Assembly (NCBI GenBank): GCA_017302755.1
Contig: JAFLCR010000003.1
Coordinates: forward strand, 1-25,420
Source: Alphaproteobacteria bacterium
GTDB lineage: Bacteria > Pseudomonadota > Alphaproteobacteria > Rickettsiales > JAFLCR01
DNA length: 25,420 bases
Reading direction: 5' to 3'
Shown here: positions 15,362-23,873 of the stretch, piece after piece
Layout of the letters: every line of letters begins with the position of its first letter
How positions within the stretch are numbered: the stretch's first letter is position 1
The notes under the pieces: model-generated
Told to the model about the DNA's origin: nothing
Databases searched by the model: none
The model's input: the letters and a program-made list of their open reading frames with translations, nothing else
Made by a program: the position numbers and the translations under genes

Positions 15362-16877
15362 GCGTGCCTCCGAACAAATTCTTGCGCTTGGGTTTTTCAA
15401 AGAGTTGCTGATCGCTATTGCCGCCGGAGCAGCCATTGCCAAAGCTGAAACCGCAGCCGGACCGGATATCGAACGCCTTTTCCGCGTATTCACGGTGCGA
15501 AGTCGGGATGACGTAGCGGTCCTCGTAATTGGCGATCGCCATGTAACGGTACATGTCGTCCACCATGGCCTGGGTCAGGCCGACCTGGGTGAGCAGATCG
15601 GTGTTCAGCACGCCGTCCACATGCTTGCCGCGCATGTAAGCGCGCATGGCGAGCATGCGCTCCAAAGCGATGCGGACGGGTTTTTCCTCGCCCGCGGTCA
15701 GCAGATTGGCGAGGTAGGTGAGGGGAATGCGCAGGCTTCCCACGTCGGGGATAATGCCATTCATGCCCATATGGCCGCTGGTTGCGGCGTTCTGGATCGG
15801 CGACAGCGGGGGAATGTACCACACCATCGGCAGGGTGCGGTATTCGGGATGGAGCGGGAAAGCCACCTTCCATTCCATCGCCATCTTGTAGACCGGCGAT
15901 TTCCTGGCGGCTTCCAGCCAGTTTTCTGGAATGCCTTCGGCGCGTGCGGCCTTGATAACCTCCGGGTCGTTGGGGTCCAGGAAGATATCGAGCTGGGCCT
16001 GGTAAAGATTCTGCTCGTCCTCCACCGAGGCGGCTTCCTCGATCCTGTCCGCGTCGTAAAGCAGCACGCCCAGATAGCGGATGCGCCCGACGCAGGTTTC
16101 GGAGCAGACCGTCGGCTCGCCGTTTTCGATGCGCGGGTAGCAGAAGGTGCATTTCTCCGACTTGCCGGATTCCCAGTTGAAGTAGATTTTCTTATAGGGG
16201 CAGGCCGACACGCACATGCGCCAGCCCCGGCATTTGTCCTGATCGATGAGCACGATGCCATCTTCCTCGCGCTTGTAGATCGCGCCAGAAGGGCAGGCGG
16301 CGACGCAGGCCGGGTTCAGGCAGTGCTCGCACAGGCGCGGCAGGTACATCATGAAGGTGTTCTCGAACTGGCCGTAGATGTCCTTCTGCACGTGCTCGAA
16401 ATTATAATCCTTGCTGCGGTGTTCGAATTCGCCGCCCAGGATCTCCTCCCAGTTCGGGCCGCCGACGATTTTATCCATCTTCTTGCCGGTGATGGCGGAA
16501 ACCGGCTGCGCCGTGGGCATGGTCTTCGCTTCCGGCGATTTGTGCAGGTGCTCGTAGTCGAAGGTGAACGGTTCGTAATAATCGTCGATCGACGGCAGGT
16601 TGGGATTGGCGAAGATATTGGCCAGCGTGCGCCATTTTCCACCCTGCTTGGGGTGGATTTTGCCGTTCTTCTTGCGTTCCCAGCCGCCTTTCCAGCGATC
16701 CTGGTTCTCCCAGTCCTTCGGGTAGCCGATGCCGGGTTTGGTTTCGACATTGTTGAACCAGGCGTATTCCACGCCCCGGCGCGACGTCCAGACGTTCTTG
16801 CACGTCACCGAGCAGGTATGGCAGCCAATGCACTTGTCGAGGTTAAGGACTTTGCCGATTTGCGCGCGTACTTTCAT
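15351..16877 (-). CDS. narH: Respiratory nitrate reductase beta subunit (iron-sulfur, NarH)
   Basis: This 508-residue cytoplasmic electron-transfer subunit links NarI haems to NarG. Four cysteine groups are visible. The first is CIGCHTCSVTC at residues 16-26. The others are CEHCLNPACVAACP, CRGWRMCVSACP and CTFC with a later CSETC. In CRGWRMC a tryptophan replaces one cysteine, the known feature that makes one centre [3Fe-4S] rather than [4Fe-4S]. Length matches E. coli NarH (about 512). The start has AGGAGA upstream. It begins 53 nt after the narG stop, overlaps narJ by 11 nt, and is co-directional with the whole operon. Confidence 0.96.
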   Translation of the reverse strand: MKVRAQIGKVLNLDKCIGCHTCSVTCKNVWTSRRGVEYAWFNNVETKPGIGYPKDWENQDRWKGGWERKKNGKIHPKQGGKWRTLANIFANPNLPSIDDYYEPFTFDYEHLHKSPEAKTMPTAQPVSAITGKKMDKIVGGPNWEEILGGEFEHRSKDYNFEHVQKDIYGQFENTFMMYLPRLCEHCLNPACVAACPSGAIYKREEDGIVLIDQDKCRGWRMCVSACPYKKIYFNWESGKSEKCTFCYPRIENGEPTVCSETCVGRIRYLGVLLYDADRIEEAASVEDEQNLYQAQLDIFLDPNDPEVIKAARAEGIPENWLEAARKSPVYKMAMEWKVAFPLHPEYRTLPMVWYIPPLSPIQNAATSGHMGMNGIIPDVGSLRIPLTYLANLLTAGEEKPVRIALERMLAMRAYMRGKHVDGVLNTDLLTQVGLTQAMVDDMYRYMAIANYEDRYVIPTSHREYAEKAFDIRSGCGFSFGNGCSGGNSDQQLFEKPKRKNLFGGTHAS

Positions 16878-16930
16878 GGCCGTTCTCCTGGCTCCTTTGG
16901 CGTATAGTGATGGTGCGGCGTGAGCATGGC

Positions 16931-19900
16931 TTATGCCTTCTCAAGCCGGGGCATTTCCCCGTTCGGGAGGGATGCCGCATAATTATCCTCGTTCATCCAG
17001 TCTACTTTTTCCATTTTGCGCAGGATGATGAACTCATCGCGGTTGCTGCCGACCGTGCCGTAATAGTTGAAATCATAGGCAAGCTGGACGTAACCGCCGA
17101 TCATGTGCGTGGGTTTCAGCACCGCGCGGGTGACGGAGTTGTGGATGCCGCCGCGTGCCCCGGTGATCTCGCTGCCGGGCACGTTCACGATCTTCTCCTG
17201 GGCATGGTACATGAGGATCATGCCTTCGGGCACCCGCTGGCTGACCACCGCGCGCGCGGTGAGCGCGCCATTGCTGTTATAGGCCTCCACCCAGTCGTTA
17301 TCGACAGCGCCGATTTTCTTGGCGTCTTTCTCCGAAATCCACACGATCGGCCCGCCGCGCGAGAGCGTGAGCATCATCAGGTTGTCGGTGTAGGTTGAGT
17401 GAATGCCCCATTTCTGGTGCGGCGTGATGAAGTTCAGCACCACCTGCTTGCGGTCCTTGCCGAATTTCTGAATGACCTCGGCGGTGGTTTTGAGATCCAC
17501 CGGCGGCCTGTAGACGCAAAGCTGCTCCCCGAAGGCGCGCATCCACGCATGATCCTGATAGAGCTGCTGTCGGCCCGTGAGCGTGCGCCAGGGAATCAGC
17601 TCATGCACGTTGGTGTAGCCCGCCGTGTAGCTGACATGCTCGGATTCGATGCCGCTCCAGGTGGGCGAGGAGATGATCTTCCTTGGCTGGGCCTGGATGT
17701 CGCGGTAACGGATCTTTTCATCCTCGCGGGTTTCGGCGAGGTGCGCATGGTCGCGGCCGGTGGCCTCACCCAGCGCTTTCCACGATTTAACCGCCACATG
17801 GCCGTTGGTTTCCGGCGCCAGGGTCATGATGACTTCCGCCGCGTCGATCGCGGATTCGATTCTTGGCAGACCCTTGCTGACGCCGTCTTCGGTTACGGTG
17901 TAGTTTAACTCGCCAAGCAGTTTTAGCTCGTCCTCAGTATTCCAGGAAATGCCTTTGCCGCCATTGCCGAGCTTGGCCAGCAACGGGCCGAGCGACGTGA
18001 ATTTTTTATAGGTGTTCGGATAATCGCGCTCCACCAGGAAGACATTGGGCATGGTCTTGCCAGGAATCGGCTCACATTCGCCTTTCTTCCAGTCCTTCAC
18101 GTCCAGAGCCTGGGCGATTTCATTCGGGGTGTCGTGCTTGATGGGGTTCAGCACCACGTCCTGCTCCACACCGAGATGGCCGGCGCATATTTCCGAGAAT
18201 TTTTTGGCGATTCCCTTGTAGATTTCCCAGTCCGTCCGCGATTCCCAGGCGGGATCTACGGCTGCCGAGAGCGGGTGGATGAAGGGGTGCATGTCGGAGG
18301 TGTTGAGGTCGTGCTTCTCATACCAGGTGGCGGTGGGCAGCACGATGTCCGAATACATGCAGGTGGTGGACATGCGGAAATCCAGCGTCACCAACAGGTC
18401 GAGCTTGCCCTGCGGGCCTTCTTCATGCCACACGACTTCCTTGGGTTTCACTCCTCCAGCCTCGCCGAGATCCACGCCCTGCACCCCGTGTTGCGTGCCG
18501 AGCAGGTGCTTGAGGAAATATTCATGCCCCTTGCCGCTGGAGCCGAGAATATTCGAGCGCCAGACGAACATGTTGCGCGGCCAGTTAACGGGATTGTCGG
18601 GATCGTTGCAGGAAAGTTTCAGATCGCCTGATTTCAGTCCTTCGGCGACAGCTTCACCGACGTTCTTGCCGGATTTCTTAATGATTGCCCCGATCTCCAG
18701 CGGGTTGCGCTCCAGCTGGGGCGCGGAGGGCAGCCAGCCCATGCGCTCCGAGCGCACGTTGCAGTCGATGAAGGACAACTCTTTCCATTCCGGGTTATCC
18801 TCTAGCGGGGAAAGGATTTCCTCCATTTTGAGCTTTTCATAACGCCACTGATCGGTGTGGGCGTAGAAGAAAGAGGTGGAATTCTGCTGGCGCGGCGGGC
18901 GGTTCCAGTCGGTGGCGAAGGCCAACGGCACCCAGCCGGTCTGCGGGCGGAGCTTTTCCTGACCGACATAATGGCTCCAGCCGCCGCCGGACTTGCCGAC
19001 GCAGCCGCACATCACCAGCATGTTGATGATGGAGCGGTAGTTCATGTCCATATGGTACCAGTGGTTCATCGCCGCACCGATGATGACCATGGACTTGCCG
19101 TGCGTCTTATGCGCATTTTCGGCGAATTGCCGCGCCACGCTGATGACCTGCTCGCGCTTGACACCCGTGATGGCTTCCTGCCAGGCAGGGGTGTAGGGCA
19201 CGTCGTCGTCGAAAGATGTGGCGACATTTCCGCCGCCAAGGCCACGATCCACGCCGTAATTGGCTACGAAAAGGTCATACACCGTGGTGACATAGGCTTC
19301 GCCGTCCTTCAACTGCATTTTTAGGACGGGCACGTTGCGGTTCAGTACGCTGGCATGGCTGGTGGCGTTAAAATGCTCATGCTCCAAATTGCCGAAATAC
19401 GGGAAGGAAACAGAGCCGATCTCGCGCTTGCTATGTTCGATCAGCGTTAGCAGCGGCCAGATTTCCTCGCCGGTGACCTCGTCCTTCGGTTCCAGGTTCC
19501 ATTTTCCCTTCTGCCCCCAGCGGGAGCCTGCGGTGCCATTGGGTACTCGGATTTTCTCCTCGCGGCCGCAAATCACGACCGGCTTCCATTCCGGGTTGTT
19601 TTCTGCGCCGAGCGCGCCTTGGAAATCGGAGGCGCGCACCATGCGCTCGGGTACCAGGGCATCGCCTTTTTTTACCAGACGCACCAGGAACGGCATGTCC
19701 GTGTAGGTGCGGCAGTAATCGTCGAAATAGTCGCTTTTGCCGCGCACGTGCCATTCGGAGAGGATCACATGGCCCATCGCCATGGCCAGCGCTGCGTCCG
19801 TACCCTGCTTGGGGTGCATCCACAAATCGCACAGCTTGGCGACTTCGCTGTAATCCGGCGTGACGGCCACAGTTTTTGCGCCCTTGTAGCGCACCTCGGT

Positions 19901-20704
19901 GAAAAAATGCGCATCCGGCGTGCGGGTTTGGGGCACGTTGGAACCCCAGGCGATGATGAAGTTGGAATTGTACCAGTCGGCGCTCTCCGGCACGTCCGTC
20001 TGCTCGCCCCAGGTCTGGGGGGAGGAGGGCGGAAGGTCGCAATACCAGTCGTAGAAGCTCATGCACACGCCGCCGATGAGCGACAGATAGCGGCTGCCAG
20101 CCGCGTAGGACACCATCGACATCGCCGGAATGGGCGAGAAACCGATGATGCGGTCCGGTCCGTATTTTTTTGCCGTGTAGACGTTGGCGGCGGCAATGAT
20201 TTCGTTCACCTCCTCCCAATCCGCTCGCACGAATCCACCGAGGCCGCGCGCCTGCTGGTAGGATTTGCGCGCTTCCGCGTTTGTCACCACCGCTTCCCAC
20301 GCCGCCACGGCATCCTTCGCCACGGCCCGTGCGGCGCGCCAGCTCTTGAGCAGCCGGCTGCGCACCAGCGGGTATTTGAGGCGGTTGGCGCTGTAGAGAT
20401 ACCAGGAATAGCTGGCGCCGCGCGCACAGCCGCGAGGCTCATGATTCGGCATGTCGGGACGCGTGCGGGGATAGTCCGTGTACTGGGTCTCCCAGGTGAC
20501 GAGGCCGTTCTTTACGTAGATCTTCCAGCTGCATGAACCGGTGCAGTTCACGCCGTGAGTGGAACGCACCACCTTGTCGTGTTGCCAGCGGTTGCGGTAG
20601 GCGTTTTCCCAGCCGCGCGACTCGTCGGTCATCTGGCCGTGCCCGCCGGAGAAACGTTCGGTTTCTCGCGCGAAGAAAGTAAGTTTATCAATGATGTGGC
20701 TCAT
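16931..20704 (-). CDS. narG: Respiratory nitrate reductase alpha subunit (molybdenum, NarG)
   Basis: This 1257-residue catalytic subunit reduces nitrate to nitrite in the cytoplasm, anchored to the membrane by NarI. The FS0 iron-sulfur centre has its unusual histidine: H50, C54 and C58 in STHGVNCTGSCSWKIYVKNG, with C93 in EPRGCARG. The molybdenum ligand is D223 in YDWYCDLPPSSPQTWGEQTD. Further diagnostic blocks are NFIIAWGSNVPQTRTPDAHF and STTCMYSDIVLPTATWYEK. Length is typical (E. coli about 1247). The N-terminus has no complete twin-arginine signal, as expected for NarG facing the cytoplasm. AAGGA lies 9 nt before the ATG. A perfect FNR box is centred 69 nt upstream, so narGHJI can be expressed independently of narK. 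Confidence 0.98.
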   Translation of the reverse strand: MSHIIDKLTFFARETERFSGGHGQMTDESRGWENAYRNRWQHDKVVRSTHGVNCTGSCSWKIYVKNGLVTWETQYTDYPRTRPDMPNHEPRGCARGASYSWYLYSANRLKYPLVRSRLLKSWRAARAVAKDAVAAWEAVVTNAEARKSYQQARGLGGFVRADWEEVNEIIAAANVYTAKKYGPDRIIGFSPIPAMSMVSYAAGSRYLSLIGGVCMSFYDWYCDLPPSSPQTWGEQTDVPESADWYNSNFIIAWGSNVPQTRTPDAHFFTEVRYKGAKTVAVTPDYSEVAKLCDLWMHPKQGTDAALAMAMGHVILSEWHVRGKSDYFDDYCRTYTDMPFLVRLVKKGDALVPERMVRASDFQGALGAENNPEWKPVVICGREEKIRVPNGTAGSRWGQKGKWNLEPKDEVTGEEIWPLLTLIEHSKREIGSVSFPYFGNLEHEHFNATSHASVLNRNVPVLKMQLKDGEAYVTTVYDLFVANYGVDRGLGGGNVATSFDDDVPYTPAWQEAITGVKREQVISVARQFAENAHKTHGKSMVIIGAAMNHWYHMDMNYRSIINMLVMCGCVGKSGGGWSHYVGQEKLRPQTGWVPLAFATDWNRPPRQQNSTSFFYAHTDQWRYEKLKMEEILSPLEDNPEWKELSFIDCNVRSERMGWLPSAPQLERNPLEIGAIIKKSGKNVGEAVAEGLKSGDLKLSCNDPDNPVNWPRNMFVWRSNILGSSGKGHEYFLKHLLGTQHGVQGVDLGEAGGVKPKEVVWHEEGPQGKLDLLVTLDFRMSTTCMYSDIVLPTATWYEKHDLNTSDMHPFIHPLSAAVDPAWESRTDWEIYKGIAKKFSEICAGHLGVEQDVVLNPIKHDTPNEIAQALDVKDWKKGECEPIPGKTMPNVFLVERDYPNTYKKFTSLGPLLAKLGNGGKGISWNTEDELKLLGELNYTVTEDGVSKGLPRIESAIDAAEVIMTLAPETNGHVAVKSWKALGEATGRDHAHLAETREDEKIRYRDIQAQPRKIISSPTWSGIESEHVSYTAGYTNVHELIPWRTLTGRQQLYQDHAWMRAFGEQLCVYRPPVDLKTTAEVIQKFGKDRKQVVLNFITPHQKWGIHSTYTDNLMMLTLSRGGPIVWISEKDAKKIGAVDNDWVEAYNSNGALTARAVVSQRVPEGMILMYHAQEKIVNVPGSEITGARGGIHNSVTRAVLKPTHMIGGYVQLAYDFNYYGTVGSNRDEFIILRKMEKVDWMNEDNYAASLPNGEMPRLEKA

Positions 20705-20766
20705 GAATATACATCCTTATTTTCATTCTTGAACGCGATGCTACGGCATAACCCCCGCTGCAAGGA

Positions 20767-20780
20767 TTGATCTATATCAA
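20767..20780 (-). promoter_or_regulatory. Perfect FNR box upstream of narG
   Basis: On the minus strand this reads TTGATATAGATCAA, a full match to TTGAT-N4-ATCAA. It lies in the 83-nt gap between narK2 and narG, centred 69 nt before the narG ATG. If the box sits at -41.5, a TAGCAT hexamer (20743-20738) falls close to the -10 position, so a class II activated promoter is plausible. Confidence 0.87.
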
Positions 20781-20787
20781 CTGCCAT

Positions 20788-22395
20788 CTACGGATTTCTC
20801 ACATAGGCGTTTTTGCGCAGGTAGAACCACCAGTTGATGACGATGCAGATGCCATAGAAGATGGCGAAGCCGTAGAGCGCTCTCTCCGGCGTGGCGGCTT
20901 CGATCTGCTCGCCGAAAATCTGCGGTATCAGGAAAGCGCCGTAAGCCGCTACCGCCGAAGTCCAGCCTAACACCGGCCCGGCTTGCTCTTTGTCGAATAC
21001 CACGGCGATCGTGCGGAAGGTTGAGCCGTTGCCTATCCCGCTGGCAAAAAACAGCAGCAGGAAAAGCAGCAGGAACGGCATGAAAAATTCTTCCGGCGTG
21101 GCGGAGGCATATGCAAGCTGCATGTAATGCGCCACGCCTAGCGCGCCGCCTACCATGATGACCGAAATGATCTGCGTCACCAGCGCGCCGCCGATTTTGT
21201 CGGAGATCCAGCCGCCTATGGGGCGGATGATCGCGCCGATGAATGGACCCATCCACGCATACATCAGCACCGCGGGGGCGTTCGGGTTGGGCGTGGTATG
21301 GGTCATCGCTCCATCCACCATCAGATGTTGGAACCCGAAAATCACCTTCATCGCCAGCGCCAGCGCCGCCGAATAGCCTATGAATGAGCCGAAGGTCATG
21401 GTGTAGATAATGGTCATCGCCCAGGTATGCTTATTATTGAAGATGCGGTATTGCCGCGAAAGGTTCTGCTTGTACTGAGCGCCTGCGGGAACAATGCGCA
21501 GAAGCAGCACGGTCGCCGCGATTACGAGCGGCAGAACAACCCATTTGCTGATGCCGAAGCCGCCCGCCGCCTCGGGCTGCATGAGCCAGAAACCGCCGCC
21601 TGCCGTCACAATGCCAATGCCCAGCATCACCAGGATTTTGACGAAGGCGCCAATCGGAGATCCAAGGTCTGGGGTAACATGCGGCGCGGTAATGTTATTC
21701 ATGCCAAACCAGGTCGCGAAGGCCAATGGCAGCAGGAACACCAGCCAAATATATCCAGCATTATGGATATATGTATTCGCTCCCTCGGGTATTTTGCCGA
21801 ACAGCCATCCGCTCGCGGCTTTCAGCACCATGGGCTCGCCGCCAAAAACGGCTGTTGTCATCACCAGTGGAATGAGGATCTGCATGGTGGTGACGCCAAA
21901 ATTGCCCAGCCCCGCATTCAGCCCCAGTGCCAGACCTTGTTTTTTCTTGGGAAAGAAGAAGCTTATATTGGACATGGAGGAAGCGAAGTTGCCGCCGCCC
22001 AGGCCGGAAAGCAGCGCCAACACCTGATAGACCCACAGCGGTGTATGGATGTCTTGCAGCGCCATGCCGGTGCCGATCGCGGGGATCATCAGCAACGAAG
22101 TCGTAAGAAACAACGTGTTGCGCCCGCCAGCAATACGGATGAGGAATGAGCTGGGAATGCGCAGTGTCGCACCCGCCAACCCTCCGATGCCCGCGAGCGT
22201 GAACAGCTGCGGTTGGGTAAAGGGGAGGCCGAGATTAAGCATCTGCACGGTCACGATGCTCCAGTAAAGCCACACCGCGAAACCACACAGCAGGCTGGGG
22301 ATGGAGATCCACAGATTGCGGCTGGCGATGCGCTTGCCTTCTGATTCCCAAAATTGAGGGTTTTCCGGATCCCATTGCGAGAGGTTCTTGGCCAT
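20788..22395 (-). CDS. narK2: Nitrate/nitrite antiporter, NarK2-type (E. coli NarK-like)
   Basis: This 535-residue major-facilitator transporter of the inner membrane has about 12 helices. It closely resembles E. coli NarK/NarU: WDPENPQFWESEGKRIASRN at the N-terminus, LRIPSSF (substrate arginine of helix 2), GGGNFASSMSNISFFFPKKK (nitrate-signature motif), GLNAGLGNFGVT, TFGSFIGYSAALALAMK, and IIRPIGGWISDKIGG with the second substrate arginine. It probably exports nitrite in exchange for nitrate. The start at 22395 (MAKNLSQ) is chosen for the AGGAG just upstream; the ATG at 22440 lies inside narK1. Only 16 nt separate it from narK1. A loop of ~50 residues near the middle (TPDLGSPIGAFVKILVMLGI onward) adds extra membrane-like sequence relative to E. 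coli NarK. Confidence 0.93.
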   Translation of the reverse strand: MAKNLSQWDPENPQFWESEGKRIASRNLWISIPSLLCGFAVWLYWSIVTVQMLNLGLPFTQPQLFTLAGIGGLAGATLRIPSSFLIRIAGGRNTLFLTTSLLMIPAIGTGMALQDIHTPLWVYQVLALLSGLGGGNFASSMSNISFFFPKKKQGLALGLNAGLGNFGVTTMQILIPLVMTTAVFGGEPMVLKAASGWLFGKIPEGANTYIHNAGYIWLVFLLPLAFATWFGMNNITAPHVTPDLGSPIGAFVKILVMLGIGIVTAGGGFWLMQPEAAGGFGISKWVVLPLVIAATVLLLRIVPAGAQYKQNLSRQYRIFNNKHTWAMTIIYTMTFGSFIGYSAALALAMKVIFGFQHLMVDGAMTHTTPNPNAPAVLMYAWMGPFIGAIIRPIGGWISDKIGGALVTQIISVIMVGGALGVAHYMQLAYASATPEEFFMPFLLLFLLLFFASGIGNGSTFRTIAVVFDKEQAGPVLGWTSAVAAYGAFLIPQIFGEQIEAATPERALYGFAIFYGICIVINWWFYLRKNAYVRNP

Positions 22396-22411
22396 GTCTG
22401 GCTCCTTTTGG

Positions 22412-23731
22412 TTAATGTTTGTGGGAAGCGGAAATGGCATCCAATTCCGGCAGGAATTTCGGGCCGCGCAGTTCGGGATATTTTTGCTTCTCCATCAGCA
22501 TGATGGCGAAGTGCATCCAGGCCAGAGCAACGGCCACAAGCAGGAACAGCAGCATGAAGCAGCTCGTCCACACATTGGTGAGGTCGTTGAGGATACCGAA
22601 AGCAAGCGGCAGGAAAAAACCTCCAAGGCCGCCGATCAGCCCGACGATGCCGGCTACGGAACCCACATTGTCCGGGTAATAGACGGGAATATGCTTATAG
22701 ACAGCAGCCTTGCCGAAGGACATGAACAGCCCCAGCACGAACACGACAACGGTGAAGGAAATGAAGCCAAGCCCCGCGCTGAACTGAATGTCGCCTTTCA
22801 CGCCATGCACCACGTAGTCGGTCGAGGGATAGCTGAGAATGAACGTGCAGATGACGCAGACGGCGAAGGTCCAATACATCACCTTGCGCGCGCCGTAAGT
22901 ATCGGAGAGCCAGCCGCCGATGGCGCGGAAAGCGGAGCCAGCCACCGAGAACATCGCCGCCAGCATACCCGCGGTCTTGATGTCAAGTCCGTAAGCTCCC
23001 ACGTAGTAACGCGGCAGCCAGAGCGCGAGCGCCACGAACGCTCCGAAGACGAAGAAATAATAAAGCGAGAACCGCCACACCTGAAGCTTCTTGAGCGGCG
23101 CCAGGGCCATGGCCATGGACTTCGGTTTGGCGCCGGATTTGCGGCGCTCCACCAGTTCAGGCTCATCCTTAGTGAAAATCCAGTAAAATACGGCCATGAC
23201 CAGCAAGATCACCGCCCACGCCTGGGCCACCATGTGCCATCCATACGCCACCATCACAAAAGGGGCGGCGAATTTGGTGACAGCGGCGCCGATATTGCCC
23301 ATGCCATACACGCCGAGCGCTGTTCCCTGGCGGTCCTTGCTGTACCATTTGGAGAGATAGGAGATGCCCACCACGAAGCTGCCGCCCGATATGCCGACGC
23401 CCAGCGCGGCGAGCAGCATCATCGGATAGGTGTCTGCGTAAATCAGCAGCCAGGTGCAGATGGCCGAGGAAACCATGACCAGAGCCAGCATCGGCCGGCC
23501 ACCGTACTGGTCTGCCCAGATTCCAAGGAACAGCCGGATGAGCGATCCGGTCAGGATGGGCGTGCCGATCAGCAGGCTGAACTGGGTTTCACTCAATCCC
23601 AGTTCCTGTTTGATCTGCACGCCGATGATGGCGAAGATCGTCCATACAGCGAAACATGCGGTAAAGGCGATAGTCGTACAAAACAGGGCAAGACGCTGAT
23701 CTGTTTTGTGAATATTTCTAAGATCAACCAT
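22412..23731 (-). CDS. narK1: Nitrate transporter, NarK1-type (probable nitrate/proton symporter)
   Basis: This is a 439-residue, 12-helix major-facilitator protein. Nitrate-transporter signatures are GVGISGGSFVVGISYLSKWY (about 112-131) and GKAAVYKHIPVYYPDNVGSV with GIVGLIGGLGGFFLP. Substrate arginines are present in TGSLIRLFLGIWAD and GSAFRAIGGWLSD. It differs from the downstream NarK-like protein and resembles the NarK1 half of narK1-narK2 pairs known in denitrifiers such as Paracoccus (fused) and Pseudomonas aeruginosa (adjacent), where NarK1 imports nitrate with protons. It is first in the transporter-reductase series. A perfect FNR box centred 73.5 nt upstream is shared with divergent hemN. 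The start MVDLRN has no close Shine-Dalgarno; AAGGA lies about 15 nt upstream. Confidence 0.92.
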   Translation of the reverse strand: MVDLRNIHKTDQRLALFCTTIAFTACFAVWTIFAIIGVQIKQELGLSETQFSLLIGTPILTGSLIRLFLGIWADQYGGRPMLALVMVSSAICTWLLIYADTYPMMLLAALGVGISGGSFVVGISYLSKWYSKDRQGTALGVYGMGNIGAAVTKFAAPFVMVAYGWHMVAQAWAVILLVMAVFYWIFTKDEPELVERRKSGAKPKSMAMALAPLKKLQVWRFSLYYFFVFGAFVALALWLPRYYVGAYGLDIKTAGMLAAMFSVAGSAFRAIGGWLSDTYGARKVMYWTFAVCVICTFILSYPSTDYVVHGVKGDIQFSAGLGFISFTVVVFVLGLFMSFGKAAVYKHIPVYYPDNVGSVAGIVGLIGGLGGFFLPLAFGILNDLTNVWTSCFMLLFLLVAVALAWMHFAIMLMEKQKYPELRGPKFLPELDAISASHKH

Positions 23732-23797
23732 AAGTAGCCAAAGTCATCCTTGCTTGAGTTTGCAAGTGTAGCTTTGCACAACCTGCCATTGGCAAGA

Positions 23798-23811
23798 TTG
23801 ATATAGATCAA
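23798..23811. promoter_or_regulatory. Perfect FNR box shared by narK1 and hemN
   Basis: TTGATATAGATCAA is a full match to the FNR consensus, in the 142-nt divergent gap. Its centre is 69.5 nt before the hemN ATG and 73.5 nt before the narK1 ATG. The 17 nt TTGATATAGATCAATCC reading toward hemN are identical to those reading toward narG at the other perfect box. Confidence 0.88.
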
Positions 23812-23873
23812 TCCACGCGCGTTTCTTTTATGGTTCACTGGATCCGAATAATGGATCGTCAGGGTATAAAGCG

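Noticed and set aside
15360..16907. 515-codon plus-strand open frame across narH
   Set aside because: Antisense to narH, which has intact cysteine clusters. The translation is low-complexity in Ala, Val, His and Asp with no motif.
22388..23737. 449-codon plus-strand open frame across narK1
   Set aside because: Antisense to a complete nitrate transporter; the translation is His/Glu/Arg-rich and hydrophilic throughout, with no recognisable domain.
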